55,797 bases of DNA, taken from contig NXFV01000384.1 in the NCBI GenBank assembly GCA_002803225.1, forward strand, positions 1 to 55,797. Direction: 5' to 3'. The notes under the pieces were generated by a model. That model was not told the origin of the DNA. It saw nothing but the letters and a program-made list of their open reading frames with translations, and made no database searches. The DNA comes from Gamarada debralockiae (Eukaryota > Ascomycota > Leotiomycetes > Helotiales > Hyphodiscaceae). Position numbers and translations under genes: made by a program. Positions 1-10,626 of this stretch are shown piece after piece; the stretch's first letter is position 1, and every line of letters starts with the position of its first letter.

Positions 1-209
1 ATCCCCACGAGCCCCTTCGGGTCGGGGGAGCCCCTACCCCCCCTTTCGTCAGGCTTAAGGGCGGTCTTTCCATAGTAGAAGTAGGGAAGTAGAAGTTGAT
101 GCCTGAGAATAAATATCAGGACTCGAGATTTTGTATGGGAAACAGGGGGGAAGGGGGGGGCGGATAGCCTAGGTGGGGGGGGGGCGGGAATCATTAGCCG
201 TTCTGAGTA
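1..209. other. Gene-free G/C-run-rich sequence
   Basis: No coding potential is recognised. On the + strand the interval 143-185 carries runs of 6, 8 and 10 consecutive G, a layout compatible with a G-quadruplex. Nothing else was identified. Confidence 0.5.
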
Positions 210-404
210 CAGTAAAACCTGCCTATAACGAATCTGGATATAACGAACGCTAACAAATCCCTCGATATAACGTACGAGACGAAAAGCTTTACAGGGATAA
301 TTTGTATGAAGGCAGGGATTCTATATAACGATCTCTGGATATAACGAATTTTTGGGCCTTCGCCCATACAGATTTTTCGTGTTCGTTATAACCAGGTTTT
401 ACTG
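210..404. mobile_element. Pogo/Fot-type MITE with TA target duplication
   Basis: The 195-bp element begins CAGTAAAACCTGCCTATAACG and ends with the near inverse complement, CGTTATAACCAGGTTTTACTG. It is flanked on both sides by TA (208-209 and 405-406), the target duplication of Tc1/mariner superfamily elements. Inside, a motif close to ATATAACGA occurs about six times, five forward and one inverted near the right end; such subterminal repeats are expected transposase-binding sites. There is no coding capacity, so it is a non-autonomous miniature element. Pogo/Fot/Tigger affinity is inferred from the terminal sequence type. Confidence 0.88.
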
Positions 405-515
405 TACCTTCTCTACCTTGCAGCTTAGAATAGAATATAGTCTGAGTAACAGGTGAGGGGCACTTGTAGAAGGTTTACAAATCCTGTTATTACGTGAGAG
501 CCATAAATTCTATTT

Positions 516-664
516 TGCTAGACACCATAGAATAATACTCACAGATCCCTTGTAAAAGCAAGAAGTTATAGTTTATTTAAGAGCCGAGAGGAGGGGAGAG
601 TAAATATTTGCTAAATCTATGCTGTTGCAAGGGATTTGTGAGTTCTATTCTAGGGTATCTAGCA
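516..664. repeat. Foldback (inverted-repeat) element
   Basis: Positions 516-559 and 621-664 are inverted copies of each other, about 44 nt each with roughly half a dozen mismatches, separated by about 61 nt. Both arms start TGCTAGAYACC when read from the outside. A transcript would form a long hairpin. No clear target-site duplication is seen, so it may be a foldback MITE or a degraded palindromic transposon. Confidence 0.75.
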
Positions 665-781
665 GATAAAAACTAAGACTATTAGATAATAATAGGCCTT
701 GTAGACATTCTATAGACACTCTATGTCTATTATACAGGCTATATTTCGTCCCAGGCTGCAAGACAGACAAGGTGTTCTACT

Positions 782-1162
782 TGTGATAGTTCTGGCGAAT
801 ATCACCTGAACATGTGTACAGCAGATCCACAAAGCCAGGGATTTATTCCTGTTACAAAGGGGCAAGATCAATCTGTCAGCTCTCAAGTATATCCCTTTCA
901 GGAACCGGATATAGAATCGCGCTATCGAGTACTCTGCGGCGCTATCGGAAAAGGTCCGAAAGCTCTTGCGATCAGGGCAAAAAGTCAGGAAAAAGAGGAA
1001 AAGACTGGACTTGATGCATTAATGCGCGAAGGGCCGAGCGCACCAGCGCGCCTTTCAGATATATTAGGTCGTGTACTTGTAGAATCCTTTTCCCTCTCTC
1101 CTTAGCTTAGTATTTTTGTACAAATACAGCACCTTCTGCGTAGAGTCTTCAGTGCTGTCACA
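782..1162 (+). repeat. TGTGACAG...CTGTCACA repeat, copy A
   Basis: This 381-bp repeat has short inverted termini (TGTGATAG and CTGTCACA). It shares its subterminal segment TTCTGGCGAATATCACCTGA and a 3' segment around CTCTCCTTAGCTTAGTA with copy B (about 44747-45086, opposite orientation) and copy C (from about 55612). TG..CA ends of this kind suit a solo LTR or a small terminal-inverted-repeat element; no convincing 5-bp target duplication was found. A 97-codon open frame at 812-1105 lies wholly inside and is taken as fortuitous. Confidence 0.7.
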
Positions 1163-2127
1163 AAAAGTAGCGGTAACAGAAGCTGCTCCTAGTTAATATT
1201 GTCGACTATTTTAAGAATGAGTAGTTAATAAAAGATAGCGAACAGCAGCTATCAAGGAAGGTAGTCGACAAGAATATACAAGGACGCCTTAAAGCGATTA
1301 GACTAAATAACGCTAGAATAGCTCCACTTAATTGACGTGATGTTAACACTACCTAAGATAAGGCTAAGAGGCTGACTATATGTTTTTTGTGTCTTAGAAA
1401 CCCGGCGCTATTAGTTTGCGAGAGAATCGTCTTATATATAACCCCGGGTTCCTTGAGTAAGTACTTTTATAGGAAGTATGCAGAGAGATTTCATGGAATA
1501 GTCTCACAGTTCAATACTTGATATCAGCACCCCACAGTGCGCAATTTGATTTTATTGATCTGGTTTGGCAGATGAGCACGTGGAAATGGGCTTGATGTAT
1601 TTTCTGGGAGTTTGCAGGCGTTATGGGGTGCTTGTCTTTGACGGTGTTCTTGTAGAATGTAAGCTCTTTATTGTAAACGCTGAAATCGGCGGGATATTGC
1701 GGGGCCCGGTAGGAATCTACTAGCTTGAAGAATTTGGGAGGGTTAGGCTAAAGGCTCGTAGATTTCTACTGATCATAGAAAACGCCTAATCATTCTGTCT
1801 TATAGAAATCTGCTTCACATGTAGGCCGAATGGAGAACATGGTAGTAGCCAATTACTCCGAATGCATTTTCAAGCGAAGCAATAAATCAAAATTTTGCCT
1901 CGGTTAGCCAAGCAGAATGCTGTGTGGTCTTCAATTCTTGAGACCCTTTTCTATCAGTGTAGCATTTGATTAGATTACAGTGGGGTGTCAAGAGTTTTGA
2001 ATACCCCGTCGTTCCTGCCTCTCAACTAATACTCTGAATCTTCATTTCATATAAACAATTGGAGACCAGCAAGTAATGCAAGAAAATCCATGTCATTGAC
2101 TATGGTAATACTAGTGTGAGGATACGA
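1163..2127. other. Gene-free interval
   Basis: No gene is recognised. A short inverted pair, TTGTCGACTA at about 1199 and TAGTCGACAA at about 1262, brackets a 70-bp segment. A 35-bp stretch from about 1955 (CAGTGTAGCATTTGATTAG) resembles the left end of the CAAAT-rich element at 29972-30203. The rest is AT-biased unique-looking DNA. Confidence 0.5.
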
Positions 2128-3868
2128 TTAGGTTTTTGTAATTGCATACCAAATCATCCCCATTGCTCCACCAAGCAGAATCGCAAACGGTGCAACTAAA
2201 CCAAACCACGAACCCCCAACAAAACTTGTAGCTGTTATTGCTACCCACCAGGGATCCCTTCCCAGAGGACTCCCGGTTTGATGATCTGCATCCACAAAAC
2301 CAATCTGCCACAGTTTATACACGGCTGTGAATACTAAGCCCACGGCTCCGGCATTAACCCCGCGTAGGAAAGAAGACAACCAGCGACGTGATCGTAAACT
2401 TTTCCATAATCCCATAACTCCTACCACGATAATGATACCTGGAGTAAAAATCCCCAAAAATCCAATCAGAGCGCCCGATCCTGGTGAGAGAGAGGTTCCG
2501 GCCGCTGCGAGCGAGCCCAGATACACGGCAAAGTTGAAATTTGGACCGGGGAAGGACTGGATGAGTGCAAGGCCGAGTAGGAAGTTCCGGGACGAAACCC
2601 AGCCTTCGGCCACAATATACTCGCGAAGAAGGGGGATAACCACCGGCCCGCCGCCAAATATGATCGTCCCCGCCAGGTAAAGATTTGCAAACAAGGCAAC
2701 TCCATGAGGTGGAGTTTTGAGTACAGCCTTGATAATCATCACCGTGACAAAGGATACGAAGAAGCCCACGACGACAAATATTCCCGTCTTCCAGGATATG
2801 AGGTTGAGTTGGATGTTTGACGGTATTGTTCTGTCGGAAGTCTCCCCCTCTGCTGTAAGGGTGGCAGTCCTGGCAGTAGAGTAAGGGCCTTCGGCCCCTT
2901 CTAAGCCCATGTGACGTTCGTCCGTAACTGCCACACGTCGTAGGTGTATCGATCTCCCTCCATTATTACTGGACCGCGTCGAGGCTGCATTTAGATCTTC
3001 AGGCACCTCTATCGAAGAGTTACGTCTCTCTGTCCAGTTTTCTTGGTTCTGGCGCCTAAATGTTTGCAGGCTTCTCCAGAGGGGTAAAAATAGTCGGTGG
3101 AGCCACCGGAAATCCCAGGTTACCGTCACGATTCCCGCCGCAATCATAAGAACAGGGAAGAACCATAAGGAAGTGTAGAGGATCCCAGCAACTCCACCAA
3201 GGAATACCAGAGCACGAGTGAGTTTGTCTGTGATAGCTTTTTGGGCAAGCTGCACGGCAGCGAGAGCGATGATACCGACAGTTGCTGCATTTAAGCCTGA
3301 TAGAAGGGCATAAACGGGCGCTGGTAAAGTACTGCCGATTTGCGAGACGCCCAACGACAGACCAAACATGCCGATGGCACCAGGGACACTAGCAATCAAA
3401 TTAGCAGGCGCGTCTAGATATCTTCGAGTTGAAGGAATCAGAAAACTCATACCACCATAGCAAAAAGGCAAAAGCTCCCGCCAGAAGACCTCCATGAATA
3501 TAATTTATACAAAACAGCATCTTTGTGCTTGCTGGGCCTGGAAGGGCCTGACTTAGCGCAAAGATCTCTTGATACTAACAAGTCTATTAGTGCGAGCCCC
3601 GTCGCCTTTTAGAAATTGCGCACTAATTGTTCATCAATCCATTTATGCTTTTCTACAAATTTCTTGTGGAGCTGCATAGTGTCAGCCTCAAGGGAGAGAA
3701 AACTTCCAGGCGGTTTACAATTTGGAAGTGAACGGGTGGGCCACCAAATGCTGTAAATCCGAGGTGCCAATTCTTTGATAAAACTTCCATTAGGTCAAAA
3801 GATTCAACTTGAATTGAACTGGCGCAACGCCGGAACGTCGCCATAGCGGAGGACAGTATTCTCGACAT
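2128..3868 (-). CDS. Chromate transporter, CHR family
   Basis: This is a membrane transporter of the CHR superfamily, which exports or exchanges chromate (and possibly sulfate) across the plasma membrane. Four exons join in frame to 526 residues: 3719-3868, 3624-3671, 3453-3574 and 2128-3388. Introns are 47, 49 and 64 nt; the second starts with an unusual GTGCGC. The protein has the two homologous halves of the family, with GFTAFGGPPVH in the first and FGGGPVVIPLLREYIV in the second, joined by a hydrophilic loop. Many hydrophobic helices follow each motif. The ATG at 3495 opens a longer simple frame but lies upstream of an intron and would lose the first motif, so I start at 3868. A nested methionine eight codons later is an alternative start. 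It lies downstream of and co-oriented with the Cu-ATPase gene, which suggests a metal-resistance neighbourhood. Confidence 0.9.
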
Positions 3869-4543
3869 CTGGATTGTTGTTTTCTTCTGTTCTGGAGGCG
3901 GTAGGAACAGAAAAGAGAATTTACTATGATATTGTGGCACGCCTGTTGATTGAGAATATTTTGTGTATAAAGCCAGCTTGGCGTGACTCTTGCGAAGTGG
4001 GGTGTAGACTGTATTAATAATCTTCGCTTACTTAGCTGGATTAGAAAGCAAAGCAGAGAAAATGTGCAGTAAATATTTGCTGGTGAGGTTACTTCGTAGC
4101 TGTGACGCAATTGTGGTGTAGTAGTCCCCCCTAATAGTATGGATAGGGAACTGAAATGCGGTATTGCTTCATCTTTATCCGAAAGAGAGAAAAAGAGCAG
4201 TTCTGGCGTTCAATCCTTATTTCACAACTGAGTGCCATTCCCATGCACGTGATGTGTGATTATTACAAGACGCCAGCGATTTTCTGGCGACGCTGCAGAA
4301 GGCATCCAGCACCTGTATCTCAATACTTCGGTAGGAGACCAAACTGATTACGGCCATATGACGCGAAGACGAGTCTCATGTCGGGGTTTTGAAGCTGGAA
4401 ATCTTCACTCTAAGATCATCTGCTTCTATGTTCTAGGTTCAATCTGTCCTTTTAATAGAAGGGTTTCATGAAATAGCTCTTGAATATAGTTGGCGAAGAC
4501 TATACTATTAAGTACGCGGCACCAACAGACTGCGGAACCTTGT
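3869..4543. other. Intergenic between CHR gene and Cu-ATPase gene
   Basis: Promoter of the CHR gene and 3' flank of the Cu-ATPase gene. Short open frames here have no recognisable family features. No repeat was noticed. Confidence 0.5.
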
Positions 4544-7500
4544 CTAACTCCTGCTCTGCTCTGCCTCCCTAGCCGCTCTAAACCCAACCAAGGGGATGCT
4601 CGTCCTCATTACCAAACTCGAGCAGATGACGCTCAGAGAACTCATTGCCATGGCCAAACTCGCCCACACAGGGTTCAGTCTTGGGTGTCCATGCAATGGG
4701 AGAATTACCCCTGCCGCGATCGGTAGCAAGACCACGTTGTATACCAATGCCCACGCGAAGTTGAACTTGACTCTCTGGAAAACGGTACGCGAGAGTGTGA
4801 TGAGAGTTAAGAGGGAGTACAAATTTGACGACACTAGAACAAACTTAGCACTTGAGATAGCGACATCTGAGCCGGAGCCGATAGCGATTCCTGCGTCTGC
4901 AGCGGTGAGGGCGGGAGAGTCGTTGATGCCGTCCCCAACCATAGCTACAATCGCTCTTCCAGTCTTGCCGTTGCGCTTGGGCGCGGAAGATTGCAGCCAG
5001 CGAATCTTGTCCGCCTTCTCCGAGGGAAGAACACCGCCTATGATATTGGAGGTAGGGATACCGAGCTGATAGCCCACCGCCATGGCAGTTGCGGCATTAT
5101 CCCCTGAGATCATCCAGGTACTTATCCCTTGCTCGCGTAGGGCGGCGAGTACAGAAGAAGCTTCCGGGCGGAGCGGGTCTGTTGTAGCAAACTGTGCAGC
5201 AAGCATAAAAGCGGATTCCTTCCCATCCGAGAGAGAGAGAGGACGCAGTGCCAGGAGAGCGATGCTTTTCCCAGCAGCTTTCCATGCTGAGGCATTGTTG
5301 GACCAGTGAGTGTCCATCGGAGCACCCAGTAAGGAGATGAAAGATTCGCTGCCTATGGCAGCTTCGTATCGGATGTCGTTGGTGGAGGTGTGGATAGTAA
5401 ATGTGCCTTTGAGACCGCGACCAGGTAGTTCTTCGATAGAAGAGTTAGTGATGGTAGCGCGGGTTTGTTCTACACAGAGTGCGGTGATAGCTTTAGCTAT
5501 AGGGTGACTTGAGGATTCTTCTAGCGCTTGCGCGGCTGACCAGATAACCCGGGCTTCGTCCTCAGTAGATGACATGATATCATGGTTTGTAACAGTTGGG
5601 TTTCCGCCCTCGGTAAGCGTGCCAGTCTTATCAAAGACCACCACGTCGAGAGCGGAAGCCTCTTGAAACGCTTCTCCGCCCCCCTTAACCAATATTCCGT
5701 GTTGAGCCGCCAGTCCAGAACCCACGAACAACGCTGTTGGAGCCGCAAGCGCAATGCCGCAAGGGCAAGCGCCAACAAAGACTGCAATGGCAAACTGCAA
5801 TGCCCAGAACGCCCAGCCGCCGGTATCAACATCTCGCCAACTCTCCGATAGAACCCCGCCCTGGCCAAGTCCGAACCAGATAACAAACGTCGATATAGCA
5901 ATGAGAGTGATGACTGGAACGAAATATCCCGTCAAGATATCAGCTACCCTCTCCACCGGGGCTCGTTTTGTCTGGCCTTCACGGACGACCTTAACGATTT
6001 GATCGAGCATTGACGCGCCAGAGATCTCGGTGACTTTGACGCTGATCGGTTTACCGGTGTTGACTGTTCCCGCAAAGACTTGGTCCCCAGCATTCTTGGT
6101 GATAGGGCGAGACTCTCCGGTCAGAGAGCTTTCGTCAAACGTGGAATCGCCGGAGATGACTGTGCCGTCGGCTGGTGGAGAGGAGCCGCGGAGAACTCGA
6201 ACCACATCTCCGACTTCAAGAAGGTCGACAGTGATATTCTCGACGTTGGTCGCCGGAAGAGATGACTCGCTATCCTCCGAAGTATCTTCCGTGTCTGGGT
6301 TAGATCTCAAAAGTAGTGCTTCCGTTGGTCTGAGCTTTCCGAGTAACGTAACAGCATCACCGGTCTTAGCTTTGCTATACGCTTCCAAATAGCGACCCAT
6401 GAGGATAAACATCGTCAAAAACACCACGGAGTCGAAGTACGTCGACATCTGCCCGTTGGGCTCTCCAGTCTTTTGCGAATCCAGAGCAAGCACAGCGATC
6501 GAAGGGAAGTACGCCGCTGACGTCCCTGCGGACATGAGCAAGTTCATGCTGCCGAAGCGGTAGAATCTCCGGAGAATTGGGACCTTACTATTCCGTCCCC
6601 ACAAGGCTCGAATCTCTTTGATCGCTCTAACGTGGAAGACGTCTGCGGCGAAGAACATTACAGGCGTCGCAAGGAAGAAAAGTGACCACTCGGCGCGAGT
6701 GTCGGCACCAGCCCACATCTTTTCTTGGAAGAATATTCGGACGCGGTTGGTAGAGGGAACTAAGCTTAACCAGACCACACTGATGAGGAAGGTTGGGATA
6801 GCGACGACGAAGCTGAGGAGAAGTCGTAAGAGTAGACGACGACGTTCGCGGAGCTGCATAGCTCGGGACCGCTCTTCGATCGTTGGAGGGTGGTATATCG
6901 TGGCCTTATATTGGTCGTTGACGCCGTTAATGGTAGTCAGGATGTCTCTGATGGTAATGATGCCGTGTTGAGGGTGGTATATGATCATCATGATGGGATC
7001 CTCGTGCGACGGCGCCTTGCTGATAACGAGAAGTCCCTGAAAAGATGATGATAAAGCTTCGACTACCCGTTGCGGGCAGTGGTCGCAGAACATGCCGGCT
7101 ATCCTGATCATGACTGTCTTCTCTGCCTGCTCGTCATCTTCCTGCAGCCCACCAACTTCAACAATATTCTCGACGTGACAGCCGTATCCTCTATCCTCGA
7201 TTCTCTCAACAATCTGATCGATGTTATTCTTCGGACCAACAAAGGTAACGGTTGCGCTATTCGTAAGTAAACTGACGCTAACATCCTCCAAGAATTTGAG
7301 TTCCTGTACCCCCTCATTAATGGAGAGAATGCATGCTGCGCAAGTCATGCCGGCGATGCTAAGCGCAGCTGTAAACTTTTCGGCCTCAGGGATAGTCACT
7401 ATAACATCCTTAGACATCTCGACCTTCTCGTTCGACTTTTGACAAGCAATACAGTGTTCTATATGCTTTTCACTGGGTTGGTTGTTGGTATCGCATAGCA

Positions 7501-7885
7501 ATCCAGGATGTGCTGTCGTCTGGCTCCACGACATTGTTGATGCCTGTTCGCTCAGTGTCTGAGCGGCCTGTTCCAACCATTCTTCAGGAACGTGGACTGC
7601 ACCTTGCTCATAGATACCATTGCCGAATTCGTCTTCGGTCCGCACACTCTGGACCTCGAATGCCGCGTCCAATAATGCTCGAGATATGCCATTTGCAGAG
7701 AGCTCGGGAAAATGGACTATCGTAACCTCGTGTGATACGTAGTTGGCAGTAGACGATAGCGGCGCTGGCTGTAATGTATTGAGAACCTCCTGGATGTAGG
7801 AGAGGCATGAGGCACAGTGGATGTTGTTTATCAGGACAGTTGTGGTGACATGGCCCTTGGGCGGTGGCTGTGGATGGAGTGCCAT
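4544..7885 (-). CDS. Cu+-transporting P1B-type ATPase
   Basis: This single-exon, 1113-residue heavy-metal pump uses ATP to move Cu+ out of the cytosol. It has three N-terminal HMA domains with copper-binding CxxC motifs: CASC (24-27), CAAC (182-185) and CDHC (267-270). An extra CIAC at 145-148 lies in the linker between HMA1 and HMA2. The ATPase core follows, with the TGES actuator loop (589-592), the membrane CPC copper site (707-709), the phosphorylated DKTGT (752-756), the SSHP histidine loop (about 792-795) and GDGIND in the C-terminal hinge. All catalytic residues are present. Length and three HMA modules suit the Aspergillus CrpA/PcaA detoxification type or a long Ccc2; sequence alone does not separate plasma-membrane export from Golgi loading. 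It is divergent from a Ctr copper-importer gene, so the roughly 0.6-kb interval between them may hold copper-responsive sites. Confidence 0.96.
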   Translation of the reverse strand: MALHPQPPPKGHVTTTVLINNIHCASCLSYIQEVLNTLQPAPLSSTANYVSHEVTIVHFPELSANGISRALLDAAFEVQSVRTEDEFGNGIYEQGAVHVPEEWLEQAAQTLSEQASTMSWSQTTAHPGLLCDTNNQPSEKHIEHCIACQKSNEKVEMSKDVIVTIPEAEKFTAALSIAGMTCAACILSINEGVQELKFLEDVSVSLLTNSATVTFVGPKNNIDQIVERIEDRGYGCHVENIVEVGGLQEDDEQAEKTVMIRIAGMFCDHCPQRVVEALSSSFQGLLVISKAPSHEDPIMMIIYHPQHGIITIRDILTTINGVNDQYKATIYHPPTIEERSRAMQLRERRRLLLRLLLSFVVAIPTFLISVVWLSLVPSTNRVRIFFQEKMWAGADTRAEWSLFFLATPVMFFAADVFHVRAIKEIRALWGRNSKVPILRRFYRFGSMNLLMSAGTSAAYFPSIAVLALDSQKTGEPNGQMSTYFDSVVFLTMFILMGRYLEAYSKAKTGDAVTLLGKLRPTEALLLRSNPDTEDTSEDSESSLPATNVENITVDLLEVGDVVRVLRGSSPPADGTVISGDSTFDESSLTGESRPITKNAGDQVFAGTVNTGKPISVKVTEISGASMLDQIVKVVREGQTKRAPVERVADILTGYFVPVITLIAISTFVIWFGLGQGGVLSESWRDVDTGGWAFWALQFAIAVFVGACPCGIALAAPTALFVGSGLAAQHGILVKGGGEAFQEASALDVVVFDKTGTLTEGGNPTVTNHDIMSSTEDEARVIWSAAQALEESSSHPIAKAITALCVEQTRATITNSSIEELPGRGLKGTFTIHTSTNDIRYEAAIGSESFISLLGAPMDTHWSNNASAWKAAGKSIALLALRPLSLSDGKESAFMLAAQFATTDPLRPEASSVLAALREQGISTWMISGDNAATAMAVGYQLGIPTSNIIGGVLPSEKADKIRWLQSSAPKRNGKTGRAIVAMVGDGINDSPALTAADAGIAIGSGSDVAISSAKFVLVSSNLYSLLTLITLSRTVFQRVKFNFAWALVYNVVLLPIAAGVILPLHGHPRLNPVWASLAMAMSSLSVICSSLVMRTSIPLVGFRAAREAEQSRS

Positions 7886-8483
7886 TCGTTCGTGGCAGTC
7901 TCTAGAGACTTCGATAGAAATTCCGACGCGCGAATGCTATGCCAGCGCCCCAGATGCTCGTTGCTAGATAGTGAGGAGTTAGTAAATATCATCTGAATGA
8001 TCCAAGAGGTAAAGCAACACCGATGGCAGCTGCAGGAGGGATGCTAGTACTTTTCTGCACAGGCTGAAGGATGGCAGGAGAGATGAGGTGTGGACGAGTA
8101 AAGGTGAGCCAGATCATTTTACAGATGGTGAATTTGCTGCTCACCGAATATTATGGCTTTGCGATGGACGATGATAATGATATGTGCAATGCAATGAATG
8201 AAATCAAAATGCCAGAATGCCAAGAAGTGCTGTAGATTTAGCACGCTGATAGAGGAATCGCAAATTCCTTATCGGAGTGCGGTGTTCTAGCACATGTCGT
8301 GGCCAATTGGCTGCAGCCTCCGGCGGAAACGTGCCGTACGATTAGTAAGGGTTAGAAGTCAACATTGAACTCTCCACACACGACAAACAACGTTGAAGCA
8401 GACGATCTAGTGGTGAGATCGGCGAGCGCGTAACTGGCGGGACTGGATGTAGAGACCTAATCCAGTCTAGCCTCAGAGCAAGT
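7886..8483. promoter_or_regulatory. Divergent promoter between Cu-ATPase and Ctr genes
   Basis: This interval of about 600 bp separates two divergent copper genes, so it must contain the promoters of both. TTTGCTGCTCA at about 8126 resembles the TTTGCTCA copper-deficiency element of Mac1-type activators with a 3-nt insertion, which I regard as weak. No TATA box or regulator site is called with confidence. Confidence 0.4.
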
Positions 8484-9431
8484 TTGAGAGCGTTTTTTCT
8501 GCACCTCCTGTACGTCACTCACTCAGTCTGTTCTGCTCCAGATGTCGCTCCCAGACCTCTCTCTATCAAAGAAACTTCAGATCTCGCACTCACAGACGCA
8601 ATACCGAATACCATCAACGCGGATATGCCCTCAATGTTCTCCACCGTCACCGACACTCCGCTATACTCCCCGACGTGGATGCCCATGTCCAGTAGTGCTG
8701 ATGCTGGGACGTCTCTTCCTGATTGCCCTGACTATTATCTTCCGCTTCCTCATCGCCTTCAAGTCCGTGCTTGAGGAGCGCTGGATCGATGCTGAACTTA
8801 ATAGACGGTATGTTTTTATCGAAAGGAAATCGAATACAAAGAGCGTATTAGCAGCGATTCGGACTCTCAAATAGCGCTCTTGACGGAGAATGGGGCCGAG
8901 GAGGACGTTATGGTTGTGCGCAAACATATACAAGGCACAATACCGTGGAGTATCACTACTGATGGGCCGAGAGCTGCGATTGACACTATGATTGCGGGCA
9001 TATTGTACTTGATGTAAGCTACCTCGTTCGTTTTCTCTTCGTATGGCCCTCTTGCAATATTGTCACGTGACATACGAGAAGCAAGGAGAATGTAGTTAGA
9101 TTATTAAGGCTGTAAAGATACTGGAGATACTAACGAACAAAACCAAGTACAGTAGTCTGTACTTATAGACAGAAATCTCCCTATTACTCATAGAACACGT
9201 TACACTGATCAAGTGAACTCTGAGTCATGTGATGCGTCACATGTCTCATGGTGCCTAGAACCATAGTCACTATTCCAACAGGTCCCTTTACTGACGTTCA
9301 ACAGCATGCTGTCTATTATGACGATGAATGTAGGTTATTTCCTCTCAATCCTCGGTGGTGCGTTCCTCGGGAGTCTAGTTGTGGGAAGGTATGCGACTGG
9401 AGCAGTTACCGACCAGGCCCTGCACGCATAA
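8484..9431 (+). pseudogene. Ctr-type copper transporter, frame broken
   Basis: The encoded protein is a fungal Ctr copper importer, but only across several frames. The first frame gives a Met-containing start region and TPLYSPTWMPMSSSADAGT. About position 8712 the homology jumps frame to LFLIALTIIFRFLIAFKS and EERWIDAELNRRYV. A further frame continues with WSITTDGPRAAIDTMIAG; the jump near 8815-8860 could be a 44-nt GTATGT..TTAG intron. A last exon, after a 291-nt intron at 9014-9304, reads MTMNVGYFLSILGGAFLG and ends at 9431. The three membrane helices and the MxxxM-like MTMNVGYF helix of Ctr proteins are all recognisable. The first jump has no splice sites and equals a 2-nt deletion relative to the family, so either the gene is recently dead or the assembly has an error. 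The start at 8484 is uncertain. Confidence 0.78.
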
Positions 9432-10626
9432 GAAGGTCATGATGGAACAATGGGCGGAGGACTGCGCTACCGGCAATACCGTTCACGGAAGTCATTGGCC
9501 TGGGGCGTTGGGATGGAGACATCGGTAGCGATTGACAAGGAAAGCCATGGATGTAATAGCTACTCACAGGATCTCGAAGATTAATCATGACTGTCTCGAA
9601 TTCAGCTACTTTATATCCCTAGCTTGCAAGTTAGTTGAATTGACATATGCCGCTCACATAAATACCACCTTCATTAAACACTGCACAACAAACAAATCCT
9701 TCTTTTCATGACGTGCATGCTCTGGTTTCATAATTTTGCTTCACCTCCTAAGCACCACTACCACTGCTCTTCTGGAATTAAGGGTCTTGTCCCAATGTCC
9801 AACAACCATTCCCAACTCACCAGGACCGGTCCTGCCCTGCCAAGTTGCGCCACAAATGTCAAGCTTTGTGGGGGAGTCACGACAACCGCCTGTGAATGGC
9901 TGGGCTTAGCGACGGAGAGTGACCCTGTCGGCACTAGGCCCGCTCCTAAAAGACCTCCGGCTTTTAGTCGGCGAAAGCAAAGACGTCGGGTGAAAGCGAG
10001 TGTGTCGGGGTTGGCAACTTTTATTTCTATTTTGTATGTAAACACCACTCAAAAAAGGAATCAATTATTGTACTTTTGGATAACACCGCACATAAATTTA
10101 ATCGATAATAGTCCGCTACCACTCCACCTTCGAATTCGAACATATTCGCAACCAACCACTTAAGATACGAACTCAAGAGGCTATCAAATGGATACGCGTC
10201 CAACCGATAGCAGATTACTCTGGCTTGCCAACAATTGCGCTTATTTCCACGAAGTTGGGCGCCGGGGTACCCCGCTCTTTGTGCCAGGGCCAGGCAGTTA
10301 AGATATCCCACTTGTACTGTATAGCTATATACGCTTCTTTAAACCTCTATCTTTTAGCCTATCAGTGTAACGTAGCAGCATTCAAGTGCTATCATCGTTT
10401 CCACAGTCCCACTACGGAGGCAGCCTTATCCAAGAACGGGTCTCGCACCGAATACTTGGACAGGAAGTACTTATTGTGGATAAGATTGACTGCGGAGGCC
10501 TGTTACTTACTCGCGACCATGTGATTAAGAAGAGGGGAAGAGAGCTCTCCCCCCATCTATTTTATTTGTATTTCTCAAAACTTTACACATTGAAGTTGTT
10601 GCGTTCATGATTTTAGTTCTACAACC
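9432..10626. other. Intergenic, upstream of the OPT gene
   Basis: No family-level coding signal is seen. Open frames at 9708-10163 (+) and 9758-10048 (-) overlap each other and show no domain. The 3' part must hold the OPT promoter. Confidence 0.5.

Noticed and set aside
812..1105. 97-codon open frame on the plus strand
   Set aside because: Lies entirely within repeat copy A and has no family resemblance; the related copies do not keep the frame.
2128..3495. Start of the chromate transporter at 3495
   Set aside because: That methionine is produced by reading in the wrong frame and through an intron (3389-3452); splicing restores the first CHR motif further upstream.
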